Shown one piece after another: positions 17,084 to 25,708 of a DNA stretch of 37,550 nucleotides. The stretch comes from an uncultured bacterium (GTDB taxonomy: Bacteria > Bacteroidota > Bacteroidia > Chitinophagales > CAIODY01), in contig CAIODY010000033.1 of the NCBI GenBank assembly GCA_903857255.1, forward strand, positions 1 to 37,550, in the 5' to 3' direction. The position numbers and the translations under genes are program-made. The notes beneath the pieces were generated by a model. That model saw only the letters and a list, made by a program, of their open reading frames with translations. It was not told the DNA's origin and did not search any database. The stretch's first letter is position 1; every line of letters starts with the position of its first letter.

Positions 17084-20000
17084 TTGTTCATCATTCTTAT
17101 AGCGCTAAGCAGCATCACTGCTGCATTTACGTTATGGATTAGTCGCCCATCAACGCAAGCATGGTTGATACAAAAAACAACAAAAATATTGAGTGAACAA
17201 TTGAAGGCAGAAGTACACATTGGCAAAATTGATGCTGCTTTATTTCAAAAATTAATCTTGACTGATGTTTTGTTGAAGGACAAAAAAAATGACACTTTGC
17301 TTTTTGCACATCAATTATCACTAAGATTGACTGATGTTTTTTTACTAAAAAAAAATACTACATTAAGCTATATCGGATTCGATGGCGTTGTATTAAATGC
17401 TCACAAACTCAATAACGATAGCACTTTCAACTATCAATTTATTGTAGATGCCTTTTCTTCCAAATCAACAAAACAAGATTCATTGCATTGGAAATTGAAT
17501 TTCAGAATTGTTGAACTCGACAATATTGCATTGAATTACAACAACGAAGAAAAAGAAATTTTGCATGCTTCGCTGAAACATTTAAAGTTGAATATTGATG
17601 AATTGAATTTGAATAAAAAAATCTTAAATATTCATTCGTTGGAGATAGAAGAACCCAAAATTAATTTCAGCAAAAATGAAACTTTAGCAATAAAAAAAAC
17701 AACACAAATTGATTCTTCAAAAAATGGAACAACCCATAAAACATTTGACTGGAAAGTGTTTGCAGCTGATATTATTATTCGAGATGGAAACTTGACTTAT
17801 TGTTTGCAGCAAAATGATTCTACTCATTTCACTGAAAAACAATTCAACCCAAATGATTTTAAAATGGATGAAATCAATTTGAATGCACATGAAATTACTT
17901 TCAATCAAAATGATTTTATGGCTCAAATCAAAGAATTATCATTGAAAGAAAAATGCGGATTGCAATTAACCGCAGCAACAAATATCCATTTCCAAAACAA
18001 CACTTTACGACTCAAAAACCTTTTACTGACAACGCCTTTCAGCAATTTGCATGAAAACATCGAAATCAGTTTTGCAAAAAATAAAAAGGTAACGCTTGAA
18101 AATATTTCGTTCAATACCAAAATAAAAAGTAGCAGTTTTCACCCAAAAGATATTGAACATTTTGTAATAATTCCAACTTGGTTAAAGCCTGTAAACTTGG
18201 TTGGAGAACTGAAAGGGACACTTGCCAACTTGCGAAGTAAAGATGTAGAACTAACCATGGGCAACACTTTTTTCAAAGGTGAATTTGCAGTAACAGGTTT
18301 GCCCGATGTAAAAAACACTTTCATTGATTTCAAAGCTCAACAATTGTCATCAACCGGAAATGAAATTGCTAGCGACTTACCTGAAACCAAGCATCCAGAG
18401 CTATTGCAGCGCATGGGCGATTTATTTTTCACAGGTTCGTTCAATGGTTTTTTGAATGATTTTGTGGCAGAAGGAAAATTGAAAACTTCACTTGGTGATG
18501 TGAACTCAGATGTGAATATGAAAATCAGCAAGGACGAAAAATTGAGCTACAGTGGCTCTATTGCTGCTATTCAGTTCGATTTAGGAAAACTAACACAAGA
18601 TTCGTTGCTCGGAAAAATTTCCATTTCAGCCGATGTGAATGGAAAAGATTGGCTCAATCAAAACCCAGAAGTGAATGTGCAAGGCACTTTGCAGCAATTG
18701 GGCTATAACAATTATAATTATCAGAACATTGAATTGAATGGCTTATTTAAACAAAAACAATTTGATGGAAGCATCACTTCAACAGACCCAAATTTGAACT
18801 TTAGTTTTAAAGGTTCGGTAAATTTGAATGATTCATTGCCACGTTTTAATTTCAATTCGATTGTGCATAGTGTTGATTTGCAAAAATTAAATTTTTCTAA
18901 AAATGAATTCTGCATTTCGAGTGGAACCATTAATATCAATGCATTTGGCAACAATATTGACAATTTTTCTGGCGCACTTTCGGTTGATAATTTTCAATTT
19001 AATGTGCAACACAAAAACCATACGCTGAAAGAAATCAATTTAACTTCAACTAATACAAATGATGGCAAAAAATTAAAATTGCAAAGCGATTTTGTGGATT
19101 TAATGGTGGCTGGGGAATTTAATTATTCTGAATTGCCTATTGTTTTTCAGAATTTTCTGAATCAATATTTCCCAACTTACGTAAAAGCAAATGCTGAAAA
19201 AAACTATGCCCAACAGCGTTTTAATTTTAGCTGTACTATTAATGATAAAGAAAATTTATTGCCTTTACTGATTCCAAACTTTACATTAAAAGGCAACAAC
19301 ACAATTAATGGCTCGTTCAATTCTACCGATTCAAAAATGGCTCTGAAAGCCAATTTGAACGAATTAGATTGGAATGGAAAAACAGTAACACCTTTGACCA
19401 TTTTATTGGAAAGTAATTCTGAAAAATTGCTTGGCGATTTAGCTGCGAATAATTTATTGGTGAATGACAGCTTTAATATTCATGATTCGAAATTGCATTT
19501 TATTGCCAAGCACGATAGTTTGAATTTTGATTATGGCATGAAAGGAGATACTTCGGAATTTGCTTTTAATTTCAAAGGATTATCAACCATGCAACCAGAA
19601 AGCATTACAACACATTTTTCGCAATCAGATATTTTTGTAAAAGGCTATCATTGGTTGTTGCAAAAATCGAACGAAATCATTTTCACAAAAAGTTATTTTG
19701 ATTTGAAAGACGTTGAATTGACGAGTGGCGAACAAAAAATTGACATCAATTCTTTTGACGAAAATGAAAAGCATGATAATTTAAAAATCAATTTTTCAAA
19801 AGTAAAATTGGTAGAATTGATGACAATGTTAGGCGCTAAAAATGCTGATTTATCAGGCACTTTGAATGCTTCATCTACTTTAAAAAATTACAATTCAGAT
19901 TTAGCATTTGAAAGCAATATTGACTTTAAAAATTGCTTTGTGGGTAAAAATTTATTGGGCGATATTAATGGCAAAATCACTTTTCAAAATTCTGTACAAA

Positions 20001-21766
20001 AAATATTTAGCGATATTGAAATTCAACAAGATGACAATTCGGCGCATGTTTCAGGGTTTTATAATTTAAGTGATAGCACCAATTGCTTGAATTATTCGAT
20101 GGCTTTAAAAAGCTTCAACATTAATACCATTGAGCCTTTGATTAACGATATTCTTTCGCACAAACACGGAAATTTGAGTGGAACAATCGCATTAAATGGC
20201 AGCCCGAAACACCCGAAAATAGCCGCCGAAGTTGATTTGCGAAATGGTGGTGCATCTGTGAACTATTTGAATACACACTATGAATTTGATGATTTACATG
20301 CCATTTGCAAAAACAATATTTTGGTGTTTGATAAATTCAATATCCGCGATTCGTTCAATAATCCTGCGGCTTTCACGGGCAATATTGATTTGAATAACAT
20401 ACATCGTGTGTTGCTCGATTTGCATATTAATGCACCAAAATTATTGGTGATGAATACCGACATTACACAAAACAATATTTTTTTTGGCAAAGCTTATGCT
20501 GCTGGAATCATTGATATCACTGGTGTTACGTACAATTTAACCATTGCTGCAAAAGCAAAAACTTTGAAAGGCACTTCAGTAAATATTCCAATTACTGATG
20601 ACCGAGATATCAGCAAACATGATTTCATTCAATTTGAAACAAACACAAAAGATTCAACAAAAAACAAAAAAGATTATGTGGTTGATTTGGATGGAATCAA
20701 TTTAAAATTCGACATTGAAACCACAGCTGATGCAGAAGTGAATATCTTGATGGATTTGGTTTCGGGCGATTATATCAAAGGCAGAGGCAAAGGCGACATC
20801 AAGGTGGAATTCAGTACCAATAAGGCTTTTGGAATGTATGGCAATTACACCATGGAACGTGGCGAATATTATTTTACCTTGTTTAGCATACCGAAAAACT
20901 TCACCATTAACAATGGTAGCACCATCACTTGGGATGGCGATGCGTACAACGGAACATTAGATGTGGTGGGTACTTACGTAACTCGTGCAGCATTTTCAGA
21001 TTTAATTCCTGACCAAAAAGAAGAGGCTGCAAAAGCAAAAAACAAAGTGCCAGTGCAAGTGAAAATGATGCTGAAAGGCTCATTGAAAAAACCAGATATT
21101 GCATTTGATATTTCCCCAACCGACAATTCATCTACTGCCATAAATTTTACTGCGCTGCAACGTTTGCAAACTATTAAGACCGACCCGAATGAGTTGAATA
21201 ATCAAGTATTTGCGCTGTTAGCGATGAATAGTTTTATTGCTCCGCAAAATGTTGCTGGCTTCGATAATGCACTCACTTATAATTCAACTTACAAACAATC
21301 AGCTACTGATTTAGCTTCTACACAAGTAACTCGATTGCTCAACAATGCATTTTATAGAATTACAAAAGATGATAAAACGCAACTGAATTTGAATTACCGC
21401 TTGTACGACCAACAAAGCACTGATGTTGCAACGGCGCAAAGAAACCTTTCCCAATTTAATGTGAGCATCACCAAAAGATTTTTGAATGACCGCTTAACCG
21501 TTGATGTTGGCGGCGTTTACGATTATGGCGCAGTGAACATCAACAATAACAATGGTTTGTTTGGAGATTTCAATATTGAATATAATTTAACGAATGATGG
21601 TACTTTTAAAATAAGAGGTTTCAGGAAAACTGAATACGATGTTTTGTATGAAAGAAACAGAAACAGAACAGGAATTGGCTTGGCTTACAAAAAAGAATTT
21701 AATCATTTGGGCGAATTATTTTTGAGCAATAAGAAAAAGGAAAAACAAACTTTGAAGCAGCAATAA
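17084..21766 (+). CDS. tamB: TamB-like translocation and assembly module protein (DUF490)
   Basis: A very large (about 1560-residue) envelope protein. One N-terminal transmembrane anchor is followed by a long array of short amphipathic beta-strands and a C-terminal DUF490/TamB region (about 1150-1480; for example G-N-Y-T-M-E-R-G-E-Y-Y-F-T-L and I-T-W-D-G-D-A-Y-N-G-T-L-D). TamB-type proteins bridge the periplasm with a hydrophobic groove, aiding outer-membrane protein assembly and probably phospholipid transfer. The first conventional start is TTG at 17084, but the frame is open upstream to 17051 and encodes a natural-looking K-K-F-L-K-I-L run before it, so the true N-terminus is probably up to 11 residues longer and may use a rare ATA (17063) or ATT codon. 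No TamA-type partner is adjacent. It probably shares a transcript with the TonB receptor and the phosphatase. Confidence 0.85.
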   Translation: MFIILIALSSITAAFTLWISRPSTQAWLIQKTTKILSEQLKAEVHIGKIDAALFQKLILTDVLLKDKKNDTLLFAHQLSLRLTDVFLLKKNTTLSYIGFDGVVLNAHKLNNDSTFNYQFIVDAFSSKSTKQDSLHWKLNFRIVELDNIALNYNNEEKEILHASLKHLKLNIDELNLNKKILNIHSLEIEEPKINFSKNETLAIKKTTQIDSSKNGTTHKTFDWKVFAADIIIRDGNLTYCLQQNDSTHFTEKQFNPNDFKMDEINLNAHEITFNQNDFMAQIKELSLKEKCGLQLTAATNIHFQNNTLRLKNLLLTTPFSNLHENIEISFAKNKKVTLENISFNTKIKSSSFHPKDIEHFVIIPTWLKPVNLVGELKGTLANLRSKDVELTMGNTFFKGEFAVTGLPDVKNTFIDFKAQQLSSTGNEIASDLPETKHPELLQRMGDLFFTGSFNGFLNDFVAEGKLKTSLGDVNSDVNMKISKDEKLSYSGSIAAIQFDLGKLTQDSLLGKISISADVNGKDWLNQNPEVNVQGTLQQLGYNNYNYQNIELNGLFKQKQFDGSITSTDPNLNFSFKGSVNLNDSLPRFNFNSIVHSVDLQKLNFSKNEFCISSGTININAFGNNIDNFSGALSVDNFQFNVQHKNHTLKEINLTSTNTNDGKKLKLQSDFVDLMVAGEFNYSELPIVFQNFLNQYFPTYVKANAEKNYAQQRFNFSCTINDKENLLPLLIPNFTLKGNNTINGSFNSTDSKMALKANLNELDWNGKTVTPLTILLESNSEKLLGDLAANNLLVNDSFNIHDSKLHFIAKHDSLNFDYGMKGDTSEFAFNFKGLSTMQPESITTHFSQSDIFVKGYHWLLQKSNEIIFTKSYFDLKDVELTSGEQKIDINSFDENEKHDNLKINFSKVKLVELMTMLGAKNADLSGTLNASSTLKNYNSDLAFESNIDFKNCFVGKNLLGDINGKITFQNSVQKIFSDIEIQQDDNSAHVSGFYNLSDSTNCLNYSMALKSFNINTIEPLINDILSHKHGNLSGTIALNGSPKHPKIAAEVDLRNGGASVNYLNTHYEFDDLHAICKNNILVFDKFNIRDSFNNPAAFTGNIDLNNIHRVLLDLHINAPKLLVMNTDITQNNIFFGKAYAAGIIDITGVTYNLTIAAKAKTLKGTSVNIPITDDRDISKHDFIQFETNTKDSTKNKKDYVVDLDGINLKFDIETTADAEVNILMDLVSGDYIKGRGKGDIKVEFSTNKAFGMYGNYTMERGEYYFTLFSIPKNFTINNGSTITWDGDAYNGTLDVVGTYVTRAAFSDLIPDQKEEAAKAKNKVPVQVKMMLKGSLKKPDIAFDISPTDNSSTAINFTALQRLQTIKTDPNELNNQVFALLAMNSFIAPQNVAGFDNALTYNSTYKQSATDLASTQVTRLLNNAFYRITKDDKTQLNLNYRLYDQQSTDVATAQRNLSQFNVSITKRFLNDRLTVDVGGVYDYGAVNINNNNGLFGDFNIEYNLTNDGTFKIRGFRKTEYDVLYERNRNRTGIGLAYKKEFNHLGELFLSNKKKEKQTLKQQ

Positions 21767-21771
21767 AAATT

Positions 21772-22989
21772 ATGGCAGACAATCAAATAGCAGGAAAATT
21801 ATTACAATCGAAACAGTTGCAAATTGATTCGTTGCTGGCTTTAACTCGTGCCATTAACAACAATACAAAAGAGCATGAATTGTATGAACTGTATGAATTG
21901 TTTTTGCGAAATCAAATGCACGTTGGCGAAGTGATTTTGTATTATCATCGCGATTTGTGGGAGTGTGTTTTTCATTTTGGAATTGAAAAAGTTTATCCAA
22001 CTTATTTAGTAGAACATCAATTTATTTACAACAAAGAATTACGAAATTTAGAAGAAAAACCAATTGAGCAAATTGAAAATTTCAATTACTTAATTCCAGT
22101 ATTTCATAAAGAACAACCGTTAGCTTTTGCATTAATTAGTAAAGTGAATGCTGATGAATATGGCACGAAAGAAGAGAAACTAAAATTCATTCAAACCATT
22201 ACCAACATTATCATTTCAGCCATCGAAAACAAAAGATTGTTTAAGAAACAATTGGTGCAACAAGCTTATAAAAAAGAAATGGATTTGGCTCGGCAAATGC
22301 AAAAATTATTAATCCCTGCAAAGCTGCCACAAACTGAAAATGTAAAGATGAGTGCGGTGTATTTACCACACACCGAAGTAGGCGGCGATTATTATGATTT
22401 TGTGGAACTGAATGAAGGAAAAATTACTTTTTGCATTGCTGATGTTTCGGGCAAAGGTGTGCCAGCAGCGTTGTTGATGAGTAATTTCCAAGCCACTTTG
22501 CGAACGCTTGCTCAACAAAATTACACCACTGAAAAATTGATAAAAGCATTAAATGCAAGGATGTGTGAAGTAACCCAAAACGAAAGTTTTATCACACTTT
22601 TTTATGCAAAATACAATGCCGTTTCAAAAAAATTATTGTACGTCAACGCTGGGCACGTACCACCGTTTTTATGCAACAGCAAAGGCATTCAGCCTTTAAC
22701 TGATGGTACTACTTTGTTGGGCATGTTCAATGATTTGCCACATATAAAAGTGGGCGAAATTTATTTAGAAGAAGAATCAACTTTAGTTTTATTTACTGAT
22801 GGTTTAACTGATTTATTGAACGAACAAGATGAATTTTTTGATGTAGAAGGAGTGGAATTATTTTGCAAAAATTTTTACACATTAAACCCTGAAGATTTTA
22901 ATAATAAAATTTTAGAACGGTTGAATTCGTTTAAAGGAACCCGACAAAACACTGATGACGTAACAATTTTAACTTGTAAGTTGAAATAA
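21772..22989 (+). CDS. GAF-like/SpoIIE-type PPM serine phosphatase
   Basis: A 405-residue soluble regulator. Residues about 20-160 resemble a GAF sensor domain, and a linking helix runs from about 160 to 185. The catalytic PPM (RsbU/SpoIIE-type) domain then shows L-A-R-Q-M-Q-K-L-L-I-P, metal-binding Asp206 in G-G-D-Y-Y-D-F, Asp224 in A-D-V-S-G-K-G-V-P-A-A, Asp343 in L-F-T-D-G-L-T-D, and Asp395-Asp396 in N-T-D-D-V-T. The metal ligands are intact, so it should be active. Such enzymes dephosphorylate anti-sigma-factor antagonists in partner-switching pathways; no STAS antagonist or HATPase anti-sigma gene is visible here, so its target lies elsewhere. It starts 5 bases after the TamB-like gene and probably belongs to that transcript. 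Confidence 0.9.
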   Translation: MADNQIAGKLLQSKQLQIDSLLALTRAINNNTKEHELYELYELFLRNQMHVGEVILYYHRDLWECVFHFGIEKVYPTYLVEHQFIYNKELRNLEEKPIEQIENFNYLIPVFHKEQPLAFALISKVNADEYGTKEEKLKFIQTITNIIISAIENKRLFKKQLVQQAYKKEMDLARQMQKLLIPAKLPQTENVKMSAVYLPHTEVGGDYYDFVELNEGKITFCIADVSGKGVPAALLMSNFQATLRTLAQQNYTTEKLIKALNARMCEVTQNESFITLFYAKYNAVSKKLLYVNAGHVPPFLCNSKGIQPLTDGTTLLGMFNDLPHIKVGEIYLEEESTLVLFTDGLTDLLNEQDEFFDVEGVELFCKNFYTLNPEDFNNKILERLNSFKGTRQNTDDVTILTCKLK

Positions 22990-23028
22990 AATCGAAACAT
23001 AAAATTTCAAAAAACGTAAAAGAATTTA

Positions 23029-24051
23029 GTGAAAAAATGGCTCTTAAATATTTTAGTTTTCCTATTGTTTTGGATGCAAAATTCCAAAGCGCAGGATGTT
23101 CATTTTAGTCAGTATTTTACTTTGCCAATGCTCACCAATCCAGCTTATGCAGGCATTCACAACGAATCAAAAATTGGTTTGATTTATCGAAATCAATACA
23201 ACGCATTACCTTCGTCTTACATTTCTTATGGCGTTTGTTATGATGCGTATTCGCCCAAACTGCACGGTGGTATTGGGTTAGAAGTGGTAAAAGATGATGT
23301 AGGCAATGGAATTTTACAAAATCAACATGCAGCTTTTTCGTATGCTTATCAAAATGCCATCACAAAAAAAATTGCATTTAGTTTTGGTATGGAAGCCATT
23401 TGCAATTTCAACACCATCAATGTTTCGAAAATTGTAGTTTATGATATGCTTAGTCAGCAGACTGGTGATGTAATTCAATCATTACAGAATGTTGAAAATT
23501 TCAATTCAGCCACTTCAAAAATATTTATGGATGTGAATGCTGGCGGCGTAATTTTTAATGATAATTTTTATGCAGGATTTGGCATAACACATTTAGCAAA
23601 GCCCGATGATGCTTGGGTTGGCAGCCATATTGTGCCAATGCTTTTAAATTTGCAAGCTGGTTATTTGTTTCGCCCTAAAGATGTAAAAAAGCGAAATGAT
23701 ACTTGGTATTTTTCACCCAATATTTATTATTTGAATCAACAAAATATGCATGAGATTAATTTCACCGCATTAGCAGGATTAGGAAATGCACAAGCTGGAA
23801 TTGGCTACCGAAATGCCAGCAATGGTGATGCAATGATTTTTCATTTAGCATTTTTAAATGGAATTTTCCGAATCGGGTACAGTTATGATTTCAATATTTC
23901 TACAAAATATTTTTCACCCCGAAATGCTCATGAAATAAGCATTCAGTACATTTTCAAACGAAAAAAAAGAACTACTGGTGAAAATGATTGGAGCATTAAT
24001 GAAACAAATAACAAAAACCATCGTATAAAATGCCCTAATTTCTTTAGATAA
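23029..24051 (+). CDS. Type IX secretion membrane protein, PorP/SprF family
   Basis: A 340-residue outer-membrane protein. It starts with GTG at 23029 (G-T-G then K-K-W-L-L-N), giving a signal peptide cut near A-Q at residue 22. The mature N-terminus D-V-H-F-S-Q-Y-F-T-L-P-M-L-T-N-P-A-Y-A-G is diagnostic of PorP/SprF proteins, in which the Q-Y-F.....N-P-A-x-x-G motif precedes a beta-barrel. These proteins take part in type IX secretion and gliding, often anchoring surface adhesins or PorE-type peptidoglycan linkers. It lies 39 bases after the phosphatase and 76 bases before the gldJ-like gene, a sensible pairing. The C-terminus ends in a charged tail (K-R-K-K-R-T-T-G-E-N-D-W) beyond the barrel. 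Confidence 0.9.
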   Translation: MKKWLLNILVFLLFWMQNSKAQDVHFSQYFTLPMLTNPAYAGIHNESKIGLIYRNQYNALPSSYISYGVCYDAYSPKLHGGIGLEVVKDDVGNGILQNQHAAFSYAYQNAITKKIAFSFGMEAICNFNTINVSKIVVYDMLSQQTGDVIQSLQNVENFNSATSKIFMDVNAGGVIFNDNFYAGFGITHLAKPDDAWVGSHIVPMLLNLQAGYLFRPKDVKKRNDTWYFSPNIYYLNQQNMHEINFTALAGLGNAQAGIGYRNASNGDAMIFHLAFLNGIFRIGYSYDFNISTKYFSPRNAHEISIQYIFKRKKRTTGENDWSINETNNKNHRIKCPNFFR

Positions 24052-24068
24052 TTTTAAGAAAAGACCAT

Positions 24069-24076
24069 TATATTTG
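24069..24076 (+). promoter_or_regulatory. -7 element of the gldJ-like gene
   Basis: TATATTTG is a perfect TAnnTTTG match, 51 bases before the ATG at 24128. Upstream TTTA (24043-24046, spacer 22) is one mismatch from the -33 TTTG. The predicted leader is about 45 bases. Confidence 0.5.
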
Positions 24077-24127
24077 CCCGAATAGAATTTAATCATCAAT
24101 AAAAATCTCTTAACTAAAATTTTAGTC

Positions 24128-25627
24128 ATGAAATTTAATTTCAAATTGCTTTTTCCAGTTGCTGCATCTGCTTTGTTAGCTTCTTGTTCAGGTGGAAACG
24201 GCTCAACTGGTGCCGAAAAAGAATCGAGCTCAACAGGCTGGAGTTATAACGACCCTAAATGGGGGGGGTTTGAAGACCATGCTTATGAAGGGCAAGAAAC
24301 TGGTCCAGGCTTGGTTTTCATCGAAGGCGGCGCATTCACTATGGGTGCAGTTGAACAAGATGTAACAATGGATTACAACAATGTGCCAAGAACAGTTACG
24401 GTTTCATCATTTTATATGGATGAATGTGAAGTTTCAAACAAACAATATCGTGAATACTTATGGTGGTTGCAACATACCTACTCTGAATATCCAGCAGTAA
24501 TGTTAAAAGCTTTGCCCGATACTTTGGTTTGGCGTAATAAATTATCTTATAACGAACCTTATGTAGAAAATTATTTCCGTCACCCTGCTTATAAAGATTA
24601 TCCAGTAGTGGGTGTAAATTGGTTGCAGTCAGTTGATTTTGCTAAATGGAGAGGTAATAGAGTGAATGAGTTTATTTTAATTCGTGATGGTGTATTAGAC
24701 CACAGCCAAGCAACTTCTGCTGAAAATTTTCAGTCAGAAACTTATTTGTATGGGCAATATCAAGGAACAGTTAAGAAAAATAGAAAAGATTTCACAAGTA
24801 CTGATGGAAAAGGCGAAAGACCAGTACGTTTAGAAGATGGTGTACTTTTACCCGATTATCGTTTACCTACAGAAGCTGAATGGGAATATGCAGCCTTATC
24901 AAATATTGGTAACAATCCAGCAGCTGGTGAAGAAAACGATTTGCACCGCAAAATTTACACTTGGAATGGCTATGGTTTAAGAAGTTCGGGGGCAGGTGGT
25001 GAACAATGGCATGGTGCCATGTTAGCTAACTTCAAACGTGGAAGAGGTGATTTGATGGGAACTTCAGGTGGATTGAATGACGGTGCTGATTATACTGCAC
25101 CTGTAAAATCTTTCATGCCAAATGATTTCGGTTTGTATGATATGGCTGGAAATGTGAGCGAATGGACAATGGATGTTTATCGACCAATGTCGCCATTTGA
25201 TGTAAATGATGAAAACTCATTTCGTGGTAACGTTTATCAAACAAAAATGAAAAAAGAAGATGGTACCATTGAAGATAGAGATTCATTAGGCAGAGTGCGT
25301 TATAGAGCAGTTAGCGATAGCGAATTATTGACTCGTAGAAATTATCGCCGTGGTGATAACATCAATGTAAATGACGGCGATGATGCATCAGGCAGAAATG
25401 GTCAATATTCTTATGGCGTTTCATCTTTGATTAATAACCATACTCGTGTTTATAAAGGTGGCTCATGGGCTGATAGAGCTTATATGTTAGCACCTGGCAC
25501 ACGTAGATTCTTAGAAGAAGACCAAGCTACTGCTACTATTGGTTTCCGTTGTGCAATGGCTCGTTTGGGTAGCCCTGAAGGCAACAAATATCAAGCCGGT
25601 AAATCATTCCGTAGTAATAAGAAATAG
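24128..25627 (+). CDS. gldJ: GldJ-like type IX secretion/gliding lipoprotein (FGE-sulfatase fold)
   Basis: A 499-residue lipoprotein. The signal sequence ends in L-L-A-S-C with lipid-modified Cys20. The body is a formylglycine-generating-enzyme-like fold: G-L-V-F-I-E-G-G-A-F-T-M-G at about 58-70, then F-Y-M-D-E-C-E-V-S-N, Y-R-L-P-T-E-A-E-W-E-Y-A-A, D-M-A-G-N-V-S-E-W-T-M-D, G-G-S-W-A-D-R-A and a terminal I-G-F-R-C-A-M-A-R. GldJ and GldK share this fold; the T-G-P-G-L-V-F-I-E-G-G opening with D-Y-N-N-V-P-R-T-V fits GldJ better, and no gldL, gldM or gldN follows as would be expected for gldK. GldJ is needed for the type IX secretion core. A run of eight G (24261-24268) interrupts an otherwise AT-rich start. 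A strong terminator follows. Confidence 0.78.
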   Translation: MKFNFKLLFPVAASALLASCSGGNGSTGAEKESSSTGWSYNDPKWGGFEDHAYEGQETGPGLVFIEGGAFTMGAVEQDVTMDYNNVPRTVTVSSFYMDECEVSNKQYREYLWWLQHTYSEYPAVMLKALPDTLVWRNKLSYNEPYVENYFRHPAYKDYPVVGVNWLQSVDFAKWRGNRVNEFILIRDGVLDHSQATSAENFQSETYLYGQYQGTVKKNRKDFTSTDGKGERPVRLEDGVLLPDYRLPTEAEWEYAALSNIGNNPAAGEENDLHRKIYTWNGYGLRSSGAGGEQWHGAMLANFKRGRGDLMGTSGGLNDGADYTAPVKSFMPNDFGLYDMAGNVSEWTMDVYRPMSPFDVNDENSFRGNVYQTKMKKEDGTIEDRDSLGRVRYRAVSDSELLTRRNYRRGDNINVNDGDDASGRNGQYSYGVSSLINNHTRVYKGGSWADRAYMLAPGTRRFLEEDQATATIGFRCAMARLGSPEGNKYQAGKSFRSNKK

Positions 25628-25651
25628 TGATTTCTTTTATAAAAAAAAATG

Positions 25652-25690
25652 CAGCCTTGTTGAAAATTCAGCAAGGCTGTTTTACTTTTA
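25652..25690 (+). terminator. Intrinsic terminator after the gldJ-like gene
   Basis: An 11-base-pair stem (CAGCCTTGTTG / CAGCAAGGCTG, with one G-U pair) and a 6-base loop run from 25652 to 25679 and are followed directly by a T-rich tract. It ends the PorP-GldJ unit and separates it from the asparaginase gene. Confidence 0.85.
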
Positions 25691-25708
25691 CACATTCTCA
25701 TTTAAAAA

